Assembly: GCA_039566865.1 (NCBI GenBank)
Contig: CM076959.1
Span: 4,385,501 to 4,449,500, forward strand
DNA length: 64,000 bases
Reading direction: 5' to 3'
Origin: Aurelia coerulea
Taxonomy: Eukaryota; Cnidaria; Scyphozoa; Semaeostomeae; Ulmaridae
This document shows, one piece after another, positions 56,150 to 64,000 of this stretch. The translations under genes were made by a program, and so were the position numbers. Positions within the stretch are counted from its first letter, which is position 1, and each line of letters begins with the position of its first letter. A model generated the notes under the pieces. That model saw nothing but the letters and a program-made list of their open reading frames with translations, was not told the origin of the DNA and did not search any database.

Positions 56150-59100
56150 ATGGAAGAGCAGAAAATTGACGAAGGGGAGAGGCCCGAAGAAGATTTAGTG
56201 AATTTTGGAGAAAGACGAATGAGGCTGCGAGGAAATGACATTCGAGATGTGGTGTCAGACACGAGGAGAATGCAGCATATGACAGTGGATTGGGAAGCCG
56301 ACAGCTTGGAGAATACACGGATACTGAAGACATCCAGAGCAAATTCAAAGCGTGAATTGACGAAGGCGATCAATCGTGTGTCCGATGCATTGACAGTTGG
56401 TGGCGAATCTGGTGGGGTAGAAGCCGCTGCGAAATGGATGGAGTTCACATTCATTGAATTTGGCAAAGCATGTGATATCTACCGTCATTCATTGGAAAAC
56501 GAAGATGATATCGAAGAGTGCATGGCGTATTTCCATGAAGCAGAAACAAGATTTTTGAGCATGAAAGATAGAGTGGCTTTCTGGAATGATTCATCAAAAA
56601 TGGAAATTCATCGAAATGAGGACGAAGGAAGAAAAATCAGACCAGAAGACTCGGTAAGTCAAACAAAATCTCATTCTTCTCGTAGAAGCCTGTCTTCAAA
56701 GAGCTCAAGAAGTTCAAGAATGTCACGTCTCAATGAAACAATATTGAGAAATTCAACGAAAAGAGCGTCATTGCTGGTTGAAGCATCGATGATGGAGAAA
56801 CATCAGAGCCTTGCGAATGAAGAAATGCGATTGAAATGTGAAGAAGTGAGATTAAATCAACTGAAACAAAAGTTGACATTGGAGACAGAAATTGCGAAAG
56901 TCGAAGCAGAAGAGAAGGCTTGTGCTGAGTTTTTCATGTCAACCGAGAGATACTGCGAAGGAGTGTCTGGTGAGATCGTGCATAGATCAAGAGAGAATGT
57001 CATGTCAACCGAGAGACACTGCGAAGGAGTGTCTGGTGAGATCGTGCAGAGACCATTGGAGAATGTCATGCCAACCGAGAGACACTGCGAAGGAGTGTCT
57101 GGTGAGATCGTGCAGAGATCAAGAGAGAATGTCATGCAAACCAAGAGACACTGCGAAGGAGTGTCTGGTGAAGTGGTACATATTTCAAGGATGGAAGAAA
57201 ATTCCTCATACAAACCCCCTGTGTCTTTGACACAACCCTACCCTGTGTCTTTGACACAACCCTACCCTGTGTCTATGACACACCCCTACCCTGTGTCCTC
57301 GACACGTCCCGACCCTACTCCAGTGATATACCCCCACCCTGTGAGCAGCCAGTTGCAGTCTGCAGTCGATGGCGAGTTAGCATTTCCGAAGTCAGTGATG
57401 AACCCTGGTGCTCCTCCATGGCGAAAACCAACTATGAGAGAACCTTTGCAACAAGTGATGAAAACCGAGCCTGTGAGAATGTCAGCATGTCACCATTCGA
57501 GCTCACATGATTCAGATGATGCTGGTGCAGAATACCTCGAAACCATGAAAAAATTGGCTGTTGCTACAATGTTGCCGAAATCAGAGCTGACAGTTTTTGA
57601 TGGTAATCCTTTGAAGTATTTCATTTTCATGCGAACCTTTGAAAACAATGTTGAAAAGGATACTGATGATTATTCTAGAAGATTGCAACTTCTCATCCAG
57701 TTTTGTACAGGGAAAGCCAGAAGGGTGATTGAAAGCTGTATCCTACTAGAACCAGAAGAAGGCTATCTGAAGGCAAAGAGAATGTTAGCAGAGAGATTTG
57801 GTGATGTTTTCAAGGTGTCGAATTCATGGACAGAGAAGGTATCAAATGGACCTATTATCAAACCTGGTGACCGGGAGGCATTGCAGGAGCTGGCAGACGA
57901 TCTCGAAAGTTGTGCGATAACACTCAAAGCGACAGGAAGACTGGCACAAATAAACAATGAAGATCGATTGGTTAAGATTTTGGAGAGATGCCCTGGATTT
58001 GTAAAATCACGATGGCAATCACATGTTCAAGATATCAGAGCTAAAGGACGAGAACCAAACATTGAAGATGTGCGAAGACTTATCAAGACTGTTGCTTTGG
58101 AGAAGAATGACCCTGTATTTGGTAGACTTATGGATGGTGGAGGAAAGGATTCTGCAATCACAGCGAAGTCTGGCAGAAGACTGGCACACTCAACTGTGAG
58201 ACCAACATTTCAGCGAAACATGAACTTCAGTGTACAGACGCATGGTGAAAATATCAAGGAGATTGGTGAACATGTAAAGTGCTACTACTGTGACAAGAAT
58301 CATAAAGTTGACAGTTGTGAAGAATTTAAGAAGTTGAATGGTGAAGAACAATTCAAATTCATACGTGCGAGGAAACTGTGCAATAATTGTCTTTCTTCGT
58401 TTCATTTTTCTGCTGGGTGCAAACGAAAGCATGAATGTAGAGAACCGGGATGCCAAATCAAATGGAAACATATGACCTCCATCCATGGCCAAGTGTTGGC
58501 ATTTGAACAAAGACGCAATGAGCAGTGGAGGCAGACAGTTGGTGGAGACCAAAGAGACAAGGCACGTGACCAGAGGCAGTTTGTTGGATTGGCAAGTCAG
58601 ACTGGGGCCGGATGTGGCAACCAAGCGTTATCGATCGTTCCAGTGAAGGTGAAAGCAAGAGGAAAAGGTAAACTCATTGAAACTTATGCTTTACTTGACA
58701 GTGGCTCGACAGCAACATTTTGCAGTGCTAGTTTACTCAGGAAGCTTGGTGAAGAAGGGAGAAGATGTCAGATGTCAGTGGCAACAATAGATGGTATTAA
58801 TGAAGATTGCAAGTCCTCAGTTACGAGCTTAGAAGTGTTGGATCTTGACGAAGATGTGTTAGTTGAATTGCCCAATGTGTTTTCCATGCAACAGTTAAAC
58901 ATCACAAAGGATGCAATCGGAAGACAAGAAGATGTCGACAGATTGGAGTACTTACAAGGTGTACAATTACCAAGAGCACCTGACCATGGTGAAGTCAATC
59001 TGTTGATTGGTGTTGATGTGCCCGAAGCTCTGCAGCCAGCTGAAATACGCAAGTCTAGAAATGGAGGACCATATGCTGTCAAGACAAGGTTTGGATGGAC

Positions 59101-62100
59101 TCTCAATGGACCACTGAATCGATCTAACAGAAGTAAATATTGCTTCTTTATGAATGCAACTTCTTCAAGTGATGAATTCCTGAGCAATCAACTCAAACAT
59201 TATTTCAATCAAGATTTCAATGAGTCCTTAGCTGATGATGGGAAGATGATGTCAGTTCAAGACAAACATGCTTTGGAAATCTTTGAAGAATCAGCTCAGT
59301 TGGTGAATGGTCATTATCAGATTGCGATTCCATGGAAACAAGGTCAACCGTGTATGCCAAACAATAGACGAATTGCAGAACAGCGTCTGGGACATTTGAA
59401 GAGAAGACTGGTTCGTGATCCTGCTCTGAAGCAAAGGTATGCAAATTTCATCGATGACCTTCTTGATAAGGGATATGCACGCAGAGTTCCTGACCAGCTG
59501 CTCAGTTGCAATGATGAAAATGTATGGTATCTTCCACACCACAATGTAGTCCATGCAAAGAAGCCAGACAAGGTGAGAGTGGTTTTTGATTGCGCTGCAA
59601 AATATCATGGTGAATCATTAAATGACAAAATTCTACAAGGTCCGGATTTGACAAATTCCCTGGTTGGAGTGTTATGCAGATTCAGGCAGGAAGCTGTTGC
59701 AGTAATGGCTGATGTGGAGGCGATGTTCCACCAAGTATGTGTACACCCTAAAGATGTGAACGCCTTAAGATTTCTGTGGTTTCCTCATGGTGATGTGTCT
59801 GCTCAGCCTCGTGAATATCAGATGATGGTACATTTGTTTGGAGGTGTCTGGTCGCCTAGTTGCTCAAGCTTTGCTTTGAAGAAGACAGCGGTAGACAATC
59901 ATCACAAATTTGATCCAGATGTCATCTCTACATTGAATCGAGACTTCTATGTTGACGATCTGTTGAAATCAGTGGAGAATTCAGAAGAAGCGGTCAGGAT
60001 GTACAAGCAGTTGTGTGAGTTGCTCTCCCTTGGTGGATTTCGCCTGACAAAATGGATCAGCAATAGCCGAGCAGTGTTGAATGCAATTCCAGAAGGAGAA
60101 TGGTCAAAGGAGTTGAAAGACATCAGTTTAGAAGATGAAAACCTGCCAACCGAGCGAGCTTTGGGACTTCAATGGAATGCAGAGACTGACAAGTTCACAT
60201 TCAAGATTTGCAACAAGGAGAAGCCACCGACTCGCAGAGGATTGTTAAGTATAATTTCTTCAGTTTACGATCCTATTGGCTTTGTTTCTCCCTTCATTCT
60301 GAAAGCAAAGATCATTCTTCAGAGACTTTGCCGTGAGAAGATAGGATGGGATGCAGACATAGCTGATGTTGATCTTGTACAATGGAATAAATGGTTACAA
60401 GAAGTCCCAAAATTGGAGCAATTCTCAGTGGACAGATGTCTAAAGCCTTCATGTTTTGGCAATGTTGTGTGCAACGAACTGCATCATTTCTCTGACGCTT
60501 CAGAACAAGGTTATGGTGCAGTGTCTTACCTAAGATTGATGAACGAAAATGGTGATATTCATTGTTCCTTTGTCCTTGGAAAATCAAGAGTCACACCCGT
60601 GAAGCGAATTACCATACCGAGGCTGGAACTTTCTGCTGCTACTGTGGCCGTCAAACTCGACAAAATGATCAAGAAGGAGCTGGAGATAAAGGTACACAAA
60701 TCTGTTTTTTGGACTGATAGCACGTCTGTTTTACGCTACATTCGAAATGAAGACAAGAGATTTCACACTTTCGTGGCGAATAGAATTGCAACAATTCATG
60801 ATGGATCTGAGCCTGATCAGTGGCGATACGTCGATACGAAGCTCAATCCTGCGGATGATGCATCTAGAGGCCTCTCAGTTGACAATCTTCTCAGCAACAC
60901 TCGATGGATTAAAGGACCTGAATTCTTGTGGGAGACAGAATTGACGTGGCCAAAATGCGATGCAGTACTTGGAGAAATACCTGAAGGTGATGATGAAGTA
61001 AAGAAAACAATGCATTCATATTCAACGCATGTGGAAATGACAGAAGGTATGACAAAACCATTTTTCTCGAAGTTCTCAAGCTGGAAGAAATTGCAGAAAG
61101 CTGTAGCATGGATGTTAAGATACAAGAGATGGCTTATGAGGAAAGCTCAGAATGGAGACACAGGTGGTGATTCAATGAAGGGACAAATCACTGTGGAAGA
61201 AATGCGGAAAGCCAAATGTTGCATTGTGTCATGCATACAAGAAGAATGTTTTGTCGAAGAAATCAGCATGTTGAGGTCAGGCCGAGCAGTAAAGAAGTCA
61301 AGTCCGATATGTCGACTGGATCCTGTTATTCTCAATGGTTTGTTATGTGTTGGAGGACGCCTCAAGCACGCACCAGATGGTTATGATCTTCCTAGACATC
61401 CACCGATTCTTCCAAAACAGCACCATGTTAGTGATCTTATCATCAGATATCACCATGAAACATCCGGACACTTTGGACAGGAATACGTCTTATCACTCAT
61501 CAGAGATCACTTTTGGATCATCCAAGCAAGAGTATCAGTGCGACGTATTGTAAGGAGCTGCTTCGATTGCAAACGAAGGTGCCAAGCCCCACATGAACAG
61601 AAGATGGCCGATCTTCCATCTGACAGAGTGACACCTGACAAGCCCCCATTCTCATTTGTTGGCGTTGACTGTTTCGGGCCCTTCATGGTAAAAAGAGGAC
61701 GCAGCCTGGTGAAAAGGTATGGAGTAATTTTTACCTGCTTGACTATTCGTGCCATACATATTGAGGTGATTCACAGCATGGACACCGACTCATTCGTTAA
61801 CGCTCTAAGAAGATTCATGGCAAGACGAGGAAAGCCAGAGATAATACGTTCTGACAATGGCACCAATTTTACCAGTGGAGAAAGGGAAATCAGAAAAGCA
61901 ATTCTTCTGTGGAATCAAAAGAATATCCATGAATTTCTCGTTCAACGGAATGTCCAATGGATATTCAACCCTCCAACGGCATCTCACATGGGTGGTGTCT
62001 GGGAACGTGTGATTAGATCAGTCAGGAAGGTAATCAATGCGTTATTGAAGAAGCAAACTATGGATGACGAAGGCATTATGACGTTGATGTGCGAAGTTGA

Positions 62101-62548
62101 AGCAATAATAAATGCAAGACCACTCACACAGGTATCAGATGATCCTCGAGACATGAATGCACTAACGCCAAACCATCTCTTGCTCATCAAGTCGAATGAA
62201 AGTTTCCCTCCAGGAGTTTTTAAGAGGAACGATCAGTACAGTCAACGAAGATGGCGTCAAATACAGTACATGGCAGAAATATTTTGGAGAAGATGGGTGA
62301 AGGAGTACCTTCCAATTTTACAGTCCAGGCAGAAGTGGCAACACGTTAAAAGAAATGTTGCAGAAGGAGATATTGTGCTTGTTGTGGAGCAGAACGTTCC
62401 AAGAGGTGATTGGCCATTGGGCAGGATCATAGAAGTAAATCGTGGAAGAGATGGACTTGTTCGATCTGCAAGAGTGAAGACAATGAAATCAATGTTAGTG
62501 AGACCTATTAACAAACTATGCTTGTTGGAAGCTGCTGATGTAGAATGA
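56150..62548 (+). CDS. BEL/Pao gag-pol polyprotein
   Basis: 2,132 residues, complete, ATG 24 bp after the 5' LTR. In order: a charged coiled-coil N-terminal region; four 22-residue tandem repeats (about 263-350) and a Pro-rich PVSLTQPY repeat; the gag-like DUF1759 region (about 475-620, FDGNPLKYFIFMRTFENNV); cysteine knuckles from about 711 (CYYCDKNHKVDSC); aspartic protease (LLDSGSTATFC, about 849); reverse transcriptase with YVDD near 1267; RNase H (HHFSDAS near 1448, FWTDSTSVL); integrase zinc finger (YHHETSGHFG near 1767, C..C after it); and integrase core with D1840, D1902 (RSDNGTNF) and E1952 (GGVWERVIRS), then a DUF5641-type tail. No env-like ORF follows. All catalytic residues checked are present, so it may be competent. 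Confidence 0.97.
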   Translation: MEEQKIDEGERPEEDLVNFGERRMRLRGNDIRDVVSDTRRMQHMTVDWEADSLENTRILKTSRANSKRELTKAINRVSDALTVGGESGGVEAAAKWMEFTFIEFGKACDIYRHSLENEDDIEECMAYFHEAETRFLSMKDRVAFWNDSSKMEIHRNEDEGRKIRPEDSVSQTKSHSSRRSLSSKSSRSSRMSRLNETILRNSTKRASLLVEASMMEKHQSLANEEMRLKCEEVRLNQLKQKLTLETEIAKVEAEEKACAEFFMSTERYCEGVSGEIVHRSRENVMSTERHCEGVSGEIVQRPLENVMPTERHCEGVSGEIVQRSRENVMQTKRHCEGVSGEVVHISRMEENSSYKPPVSLTQPYPVSLTQPYPVSMTHPYPVSSTRPDPTPVIYPHPVSSQLQSAVDGELAFPKSVMNPGAPPWRKPTMREPLQQVMKTEPVRMSACHHSSSHDSDDAGAEYLETMKKLAVATMLPKSELTVFDGNPLKYFIFMRTFENNVEKDTDDYSRRLQLLIQFCTGKARRVIESCILLEPEEGYLKAKRMLAERFGDVFKVSNSWTEKVSNGPIIKPGDREALQELADDLESCAITLKATGRLAQINNEDRLVKILERCPGFVKSRWQSHVQDIRAKGREPNIEDVRRLIKTVALEKNDPVFGRLMDGGGKDSAITAKSGRRLAHSTVRPTFQRNMNFSVQTHGENIKEIGEHVKCYYCDKNHKVDSCEEFKKLNGEEQFKFIRARKLCNNCLSSFHFSAGCKRKHECREPGCQIKWKHMTSIHGQVLAFEQRRNEQWRQTVGGDQRDKARDQRQFVGLASQTGAGCGNQALSIVPVKVKARGKGKLIETYALLDSGSTATFCSASLLRKLGEEGRRCQMSVATIDGINEDCKSSVTSLEVLDLDEDVLVELPNVFSMQQLNITKDAIGRQEDVDRLEYLQGVQLPRAPDHGEVNLLIGVDVPEALQPAEIRKSRNGGPYAVKTRFGWTLNGPLNRSNRSKYCFFMNATSSSDEFLSNQLKHYFNQDFNESLADDGKMMSVQDKHALEIFEESAQLVNGHYQIAIPWKQGQPCMPNNRRIAEQRLGHLKRRLVRDPALKQRYANFIDDLLDKGYARRVPDQLLSCNDENVWYLPHHNVVHAKKPDKVRVVFDCAAKYHGESLNDKILQGPDLTNSLVGVLCRFRQEAVAVMADVEAMFHQVCVHPKDVNALRFLWFPHGDVSAQPREYQMMVHLFGGVWSPSCSSFALKKTAVDNHHKFDPDVISTLNRDFYVDDLLKSVENSEEAVRMYKQLCELLSLGGFRLTKWISNSRAVLNAIPEGEWSKELKDISLEDENLPTERALGLQWNAETDKFTFKICNKEKPPTRRGLLSIISSVYDPIGFVSPFILKAKIILQRLCREKIGWDADIADVDLVQWNKWLQEVPKLEQFSVDRCLKPSCFGNVVCNELHHFSDASEQGYGAVSYLRLMNENGDIHCSFVLGKSRVTPVKRITIPRLELSAATVAVKLDKMIKKELEIKVHKSVFWTDSTSVLRYIRNEDKRFHTFVANRIATIHDGSEPDQWRYVDTKLNPADDASRGLSVDNLLSNTRWIKGPEFLWETELTWPKCDAVLGEIPEGDDEVKKTMHSYSTHVEMTEGMTKPFFSKFSSWKKLQKAVAWMLRYKRWLMRKAQNGDTGGDSMKGQITVEEMRKAKCCIVSCIQEECFVEEISMLRSGRAVKKSSPICRLDPVILNGLLCVGGRLKHAPDGYDLPRHPPILPKQHHVSDLIIRYHHETSGHFGQEYVLSLIRDHFWIIQARVSVRRIVRSCFDCKRRCQAPHEQKMADLPSDRVTPDKPPFSFVGVDCFGPFMVKRGRSLVKRYGVIFTCLTIRAIHIEVIHSMDTDSFVNALRRFMARRGKPEIIRSDNGTNFTSGEREIRKAILLWNQKNIHEFLVQRNVQWIFNPPTASHMGGVWERVIRSVRKVINALLKKQTMDDEGIMTLMCEVEAIINARPLTQVSDDPRDMNALTPNHLLLIKSNESFPPGVFKRNDQYSQRRWRQIQYMAEIFWRRWVKEYLPILQSRQKWQHVKRNVAEGDIVLVVEQNVPRGDWPLGRIIEVNRGRDGLVRSARVKTMKSMLVRPINKLCLLEAADVE
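56936..57199 (+). repeat. Four 66-bp tandem repeats inside gag
   Basis: ATG starts of units at 56936, 57002, 57068 and 57134. Each encodes a 22-residue peptide around RHCEGVSGEIV. Units differ by a few substitutions and stay in frame. The following stretch 57220-57310 has four 24-bp units (TGTGTCTTTGACACAACCC and variants). Confidence 0.9.
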
Positions 62549-62613
62549 AGAAGTTTGCACGTATTATTAGAAGAAGAAAACTGTCTATATGAGGTCGCCA
62601 GTTTGGGGCCGGA

Positions 62614-63449
62614 TGTAACGTGCAACTATTTATTTCCCTTTTTGTGTTTCTATTGTATAGAAGTTTCAGTCATTATCAAGGGACAGGTATTGTCGAGAGA
62701 CAGTTATTGTCAAGGGACGGTTTAAATGATCTTCGTTATTTTGTTTGTTTAAAGTTTATTTTGATCGTAAACATGTTTTTCGACCTTTGACCTTGTGATA
62801 CGTGGCAGTTTCTTATTTGTTTATGTCTTGTATTTCCGTTCTTCGTGTTTGTCTAAATATGGTTTGATTAGCCCAGTCTCCGTAGCTATAAATACCTTTG
62901 CGCGTGTTTCTGGGCAGTGTCTACGAATCCAGTCATCCAAGTTGGAAAGCAGAGTGCGGATGCGGAGGAGAAGAGTCGTGGGAGCTGAAGGCTCCAGGGG
63001 CCTACTTGCTAGCGTGGTTTGGCCAAATTTATAGCTATGAAGTACGAAGGCAAATAGATTGTAAGTTTTTTGTATCAATTTATAACTCTGCTATTTATTC
63101 GATATATTTGTATTAGCTTTGCTTTATTCATGAAAGATTTCTGCTGTTTTCGTATGGATTATACTTATTACTTGACACTTTGGATTTATGCACATGTAGG
63201 GAGTAGTTTCTTAATTTCTGTTTCGATTCTATTATTTTGTATAACCAGTTGGCGTATTATTAATGTTCATATTGTAACCTTTTTCTTCTAATTTAGACAA
63301 ATGTTTATTGTGTCTTCGTTTATTTTAGCAAACCACATTTCGAGTTCTAAGAAACTTTGCTGTTTTTTGATTGCTGTGTTTCTGCGGAGTCAATTAGGAC
63401 CCGGGAGTGCGTTGATCTGCCTGCCTAAAGCCGATTTCGGTGCTTTACA
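62614..63449 (+). repeat. 3' LTR of the BEL/Pao element
   Basis: Same 836-bp sequence as the 5' LTR with one substitution noticed (63194). It is preceded by CAGTTTGGGGCCGGA, a weak purine-rich tract for plus-strand priming. Confidence 0.95.
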
Positions 63450-64000
63450 ATCATGCGCAACAACCAATTGTTGATGATGTCATCAAAAATCAATAAACTA
63501 TATATCAAATGAAAGCTTGTTTCAAGATGAGTTCAACAATGTTTGTCTAATCGTCATAGAGTCAGTGGTTCCAAAGCTATGACTTAAACGGTATTTATTT
63601 GGCGGAGCACTCAATTTAAAGCCATGTGTTGACCCCCGGAATCAGTGTCAAAATTTTTGAAATTGATGTGAAAAGATGTCTCATAGATAGAAACTAAAAG
63701 TCATAAAAAAGCTAGACTATTTTAGAGATACTCGACAAGCTGTGCGGAAAAGTTTACTAGGGGGGGGGGGGGGGCAAGTCTGGATAGGGTAACACTCTGA
63801 AGGCAGGCTCTGTTGACAATGTGCATATTTTCTGTATGTTTGAGGCAACCGATATAGTCTTGAAAATATGTAGAAAGTGTTTATGCCATACCGTGACCAA
63901 ATATGACATCTTCAAGAGCCAACAACAAAGATTTTGGGGAAAGAGTTGAAGATTTTTGTTGGTGGTGACTACCACTTTTTAGATGATTGCTTGGGGCATC
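63450..64000. other. Unassigned sequence with a G run
   Basis: Contains a run of 16 or so G at about 63759-63774 next to the inverted end CAAGTCTGGATAGGGT. The reverse ORF 63757-63975 reads through that run and has no recognisable features. No gene is seen. Confidence 0.45.

Larger units (their letters stand above)
55290..63449 (+). mobile_element. Full-length BEL/Pao LTR retrotransposon
   Basis: Two 836-bp LTRs (55290-56125 and 62614-63449) start TGTAACG and end TTTACA. I saw one difference (G at 55870, A at 63194). Between them is one uninterrupted ORF (56150-62548) with gag, protease, RT, RNase H and integrase in the BEL/Pao order. Identity of the LTRs and the intact ORF indicate a recent insertion. 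The 5-bp flanks (ATATA and ATCAT) do not form a target duplication. Confidence 0.97.
54855..63790. mobile_element. Possible old inverted-repeat element holding the BEL insertion
   Basis: ACCCTATCCAGACTAGG at 54855 and CAAGTCTGGATAGGGT at 63775-63790 are inverted copies, each next to a G run. Subtracting the BEL element leaves about 435 + 341 bp of A/T-rich sequence. No target duplication was found, so this is a pairing of ends only. Confidence 0.4.

Noticed and set aside
56857..62625. Numerous ORFs of 60-144 codons opposite or out of frame with the BEL polyprotein
   Set aside because: Shadows of the real 2,132-codon frame.
54855..63790. An autonomous 8.9-kb DNA transposon
   Set aside because: All coding content is the inserted BEL element; the rest is under 800 bp of non-coding sequence.

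Overview
This is repeat-dense animal DNA, not bacterial: small exons with GT/GC-AG introns, a BEL/Pao retrotransposon, several LINE remnants, and many short inverted-repeat DNA transposons. A THAP-type protein next to a P2X7 C-terminal ('ballast') domain protein, together with this repeat mix, best fits a marine invertebrate, most likely a cnidarian. That assignment is an inference; no lineage-specific single-copy gene is recognised. I see no tRNA, rRNA or CRISPR.

Layout. 1-3 kb: a LINE fragment, a hAT element with a perfect 8-bp target duplication, and a 26-bp minisatellite. 3.2-8.7 kb: 3.6 tandem copies of a 1,508-bp unit. 9-17 kb: a graveyard of LINE 3' ends (both strands) interrupted by a mariner-type foldback MITE, a hAT MITE and a composite inverted-repeat element; two candidate exons of an unknown gene lie at 15.46 and 17.40 kb. 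17.5-23 kb: mostly featureless, with a degenerate 21-bp (7-residue) repeat ORF at 20.2-20.6 kb. 23.9-30.8 kb: a plus-strand multi-exon gene of unknown function; eleven exons join with agreeing phases and a twelfth may carry the stop. 32.2-41.3 kb: a 9-kb minisatellite with higher-order structure. 41.7-44.2 kb: unassigned coding-like fragments on both strands.

44.2-54.8 kb is a nested stack. A minus-strand LINE (ORF1 plus PHD-like/endonuclease ORF2) is split inside ORF1 by an element with 17-bp terminal inverted repeats and a perfect 10-bp target duplication. Inside that, at a TTAA site, sits a 6.6-kb element with Kolobok-like features. It carries two divergent genes: a plus-strand P2X7-ballast-like protein and a minus-strand THAP protein. 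The last exon of the P2X7-like gene is split by a 690-bp Harbinger-type MITE with a TTA duplication; ignoring the MITE and one TTA gives a continuous frame. The THAP gene has lost one zinc ligand and carries a one-base frameshift. 54.9-63.8 kb: a young, intact BEL/Pao element (836-bp LTRs differing at one base seen; single 2,132-codon ORF), apparently inserted in an older inverted-repeat element.

The window therefore records at least four levels of insertion within insertion. The most interesting part is the two-gene TTAA element at 47.1-53.7 kb.
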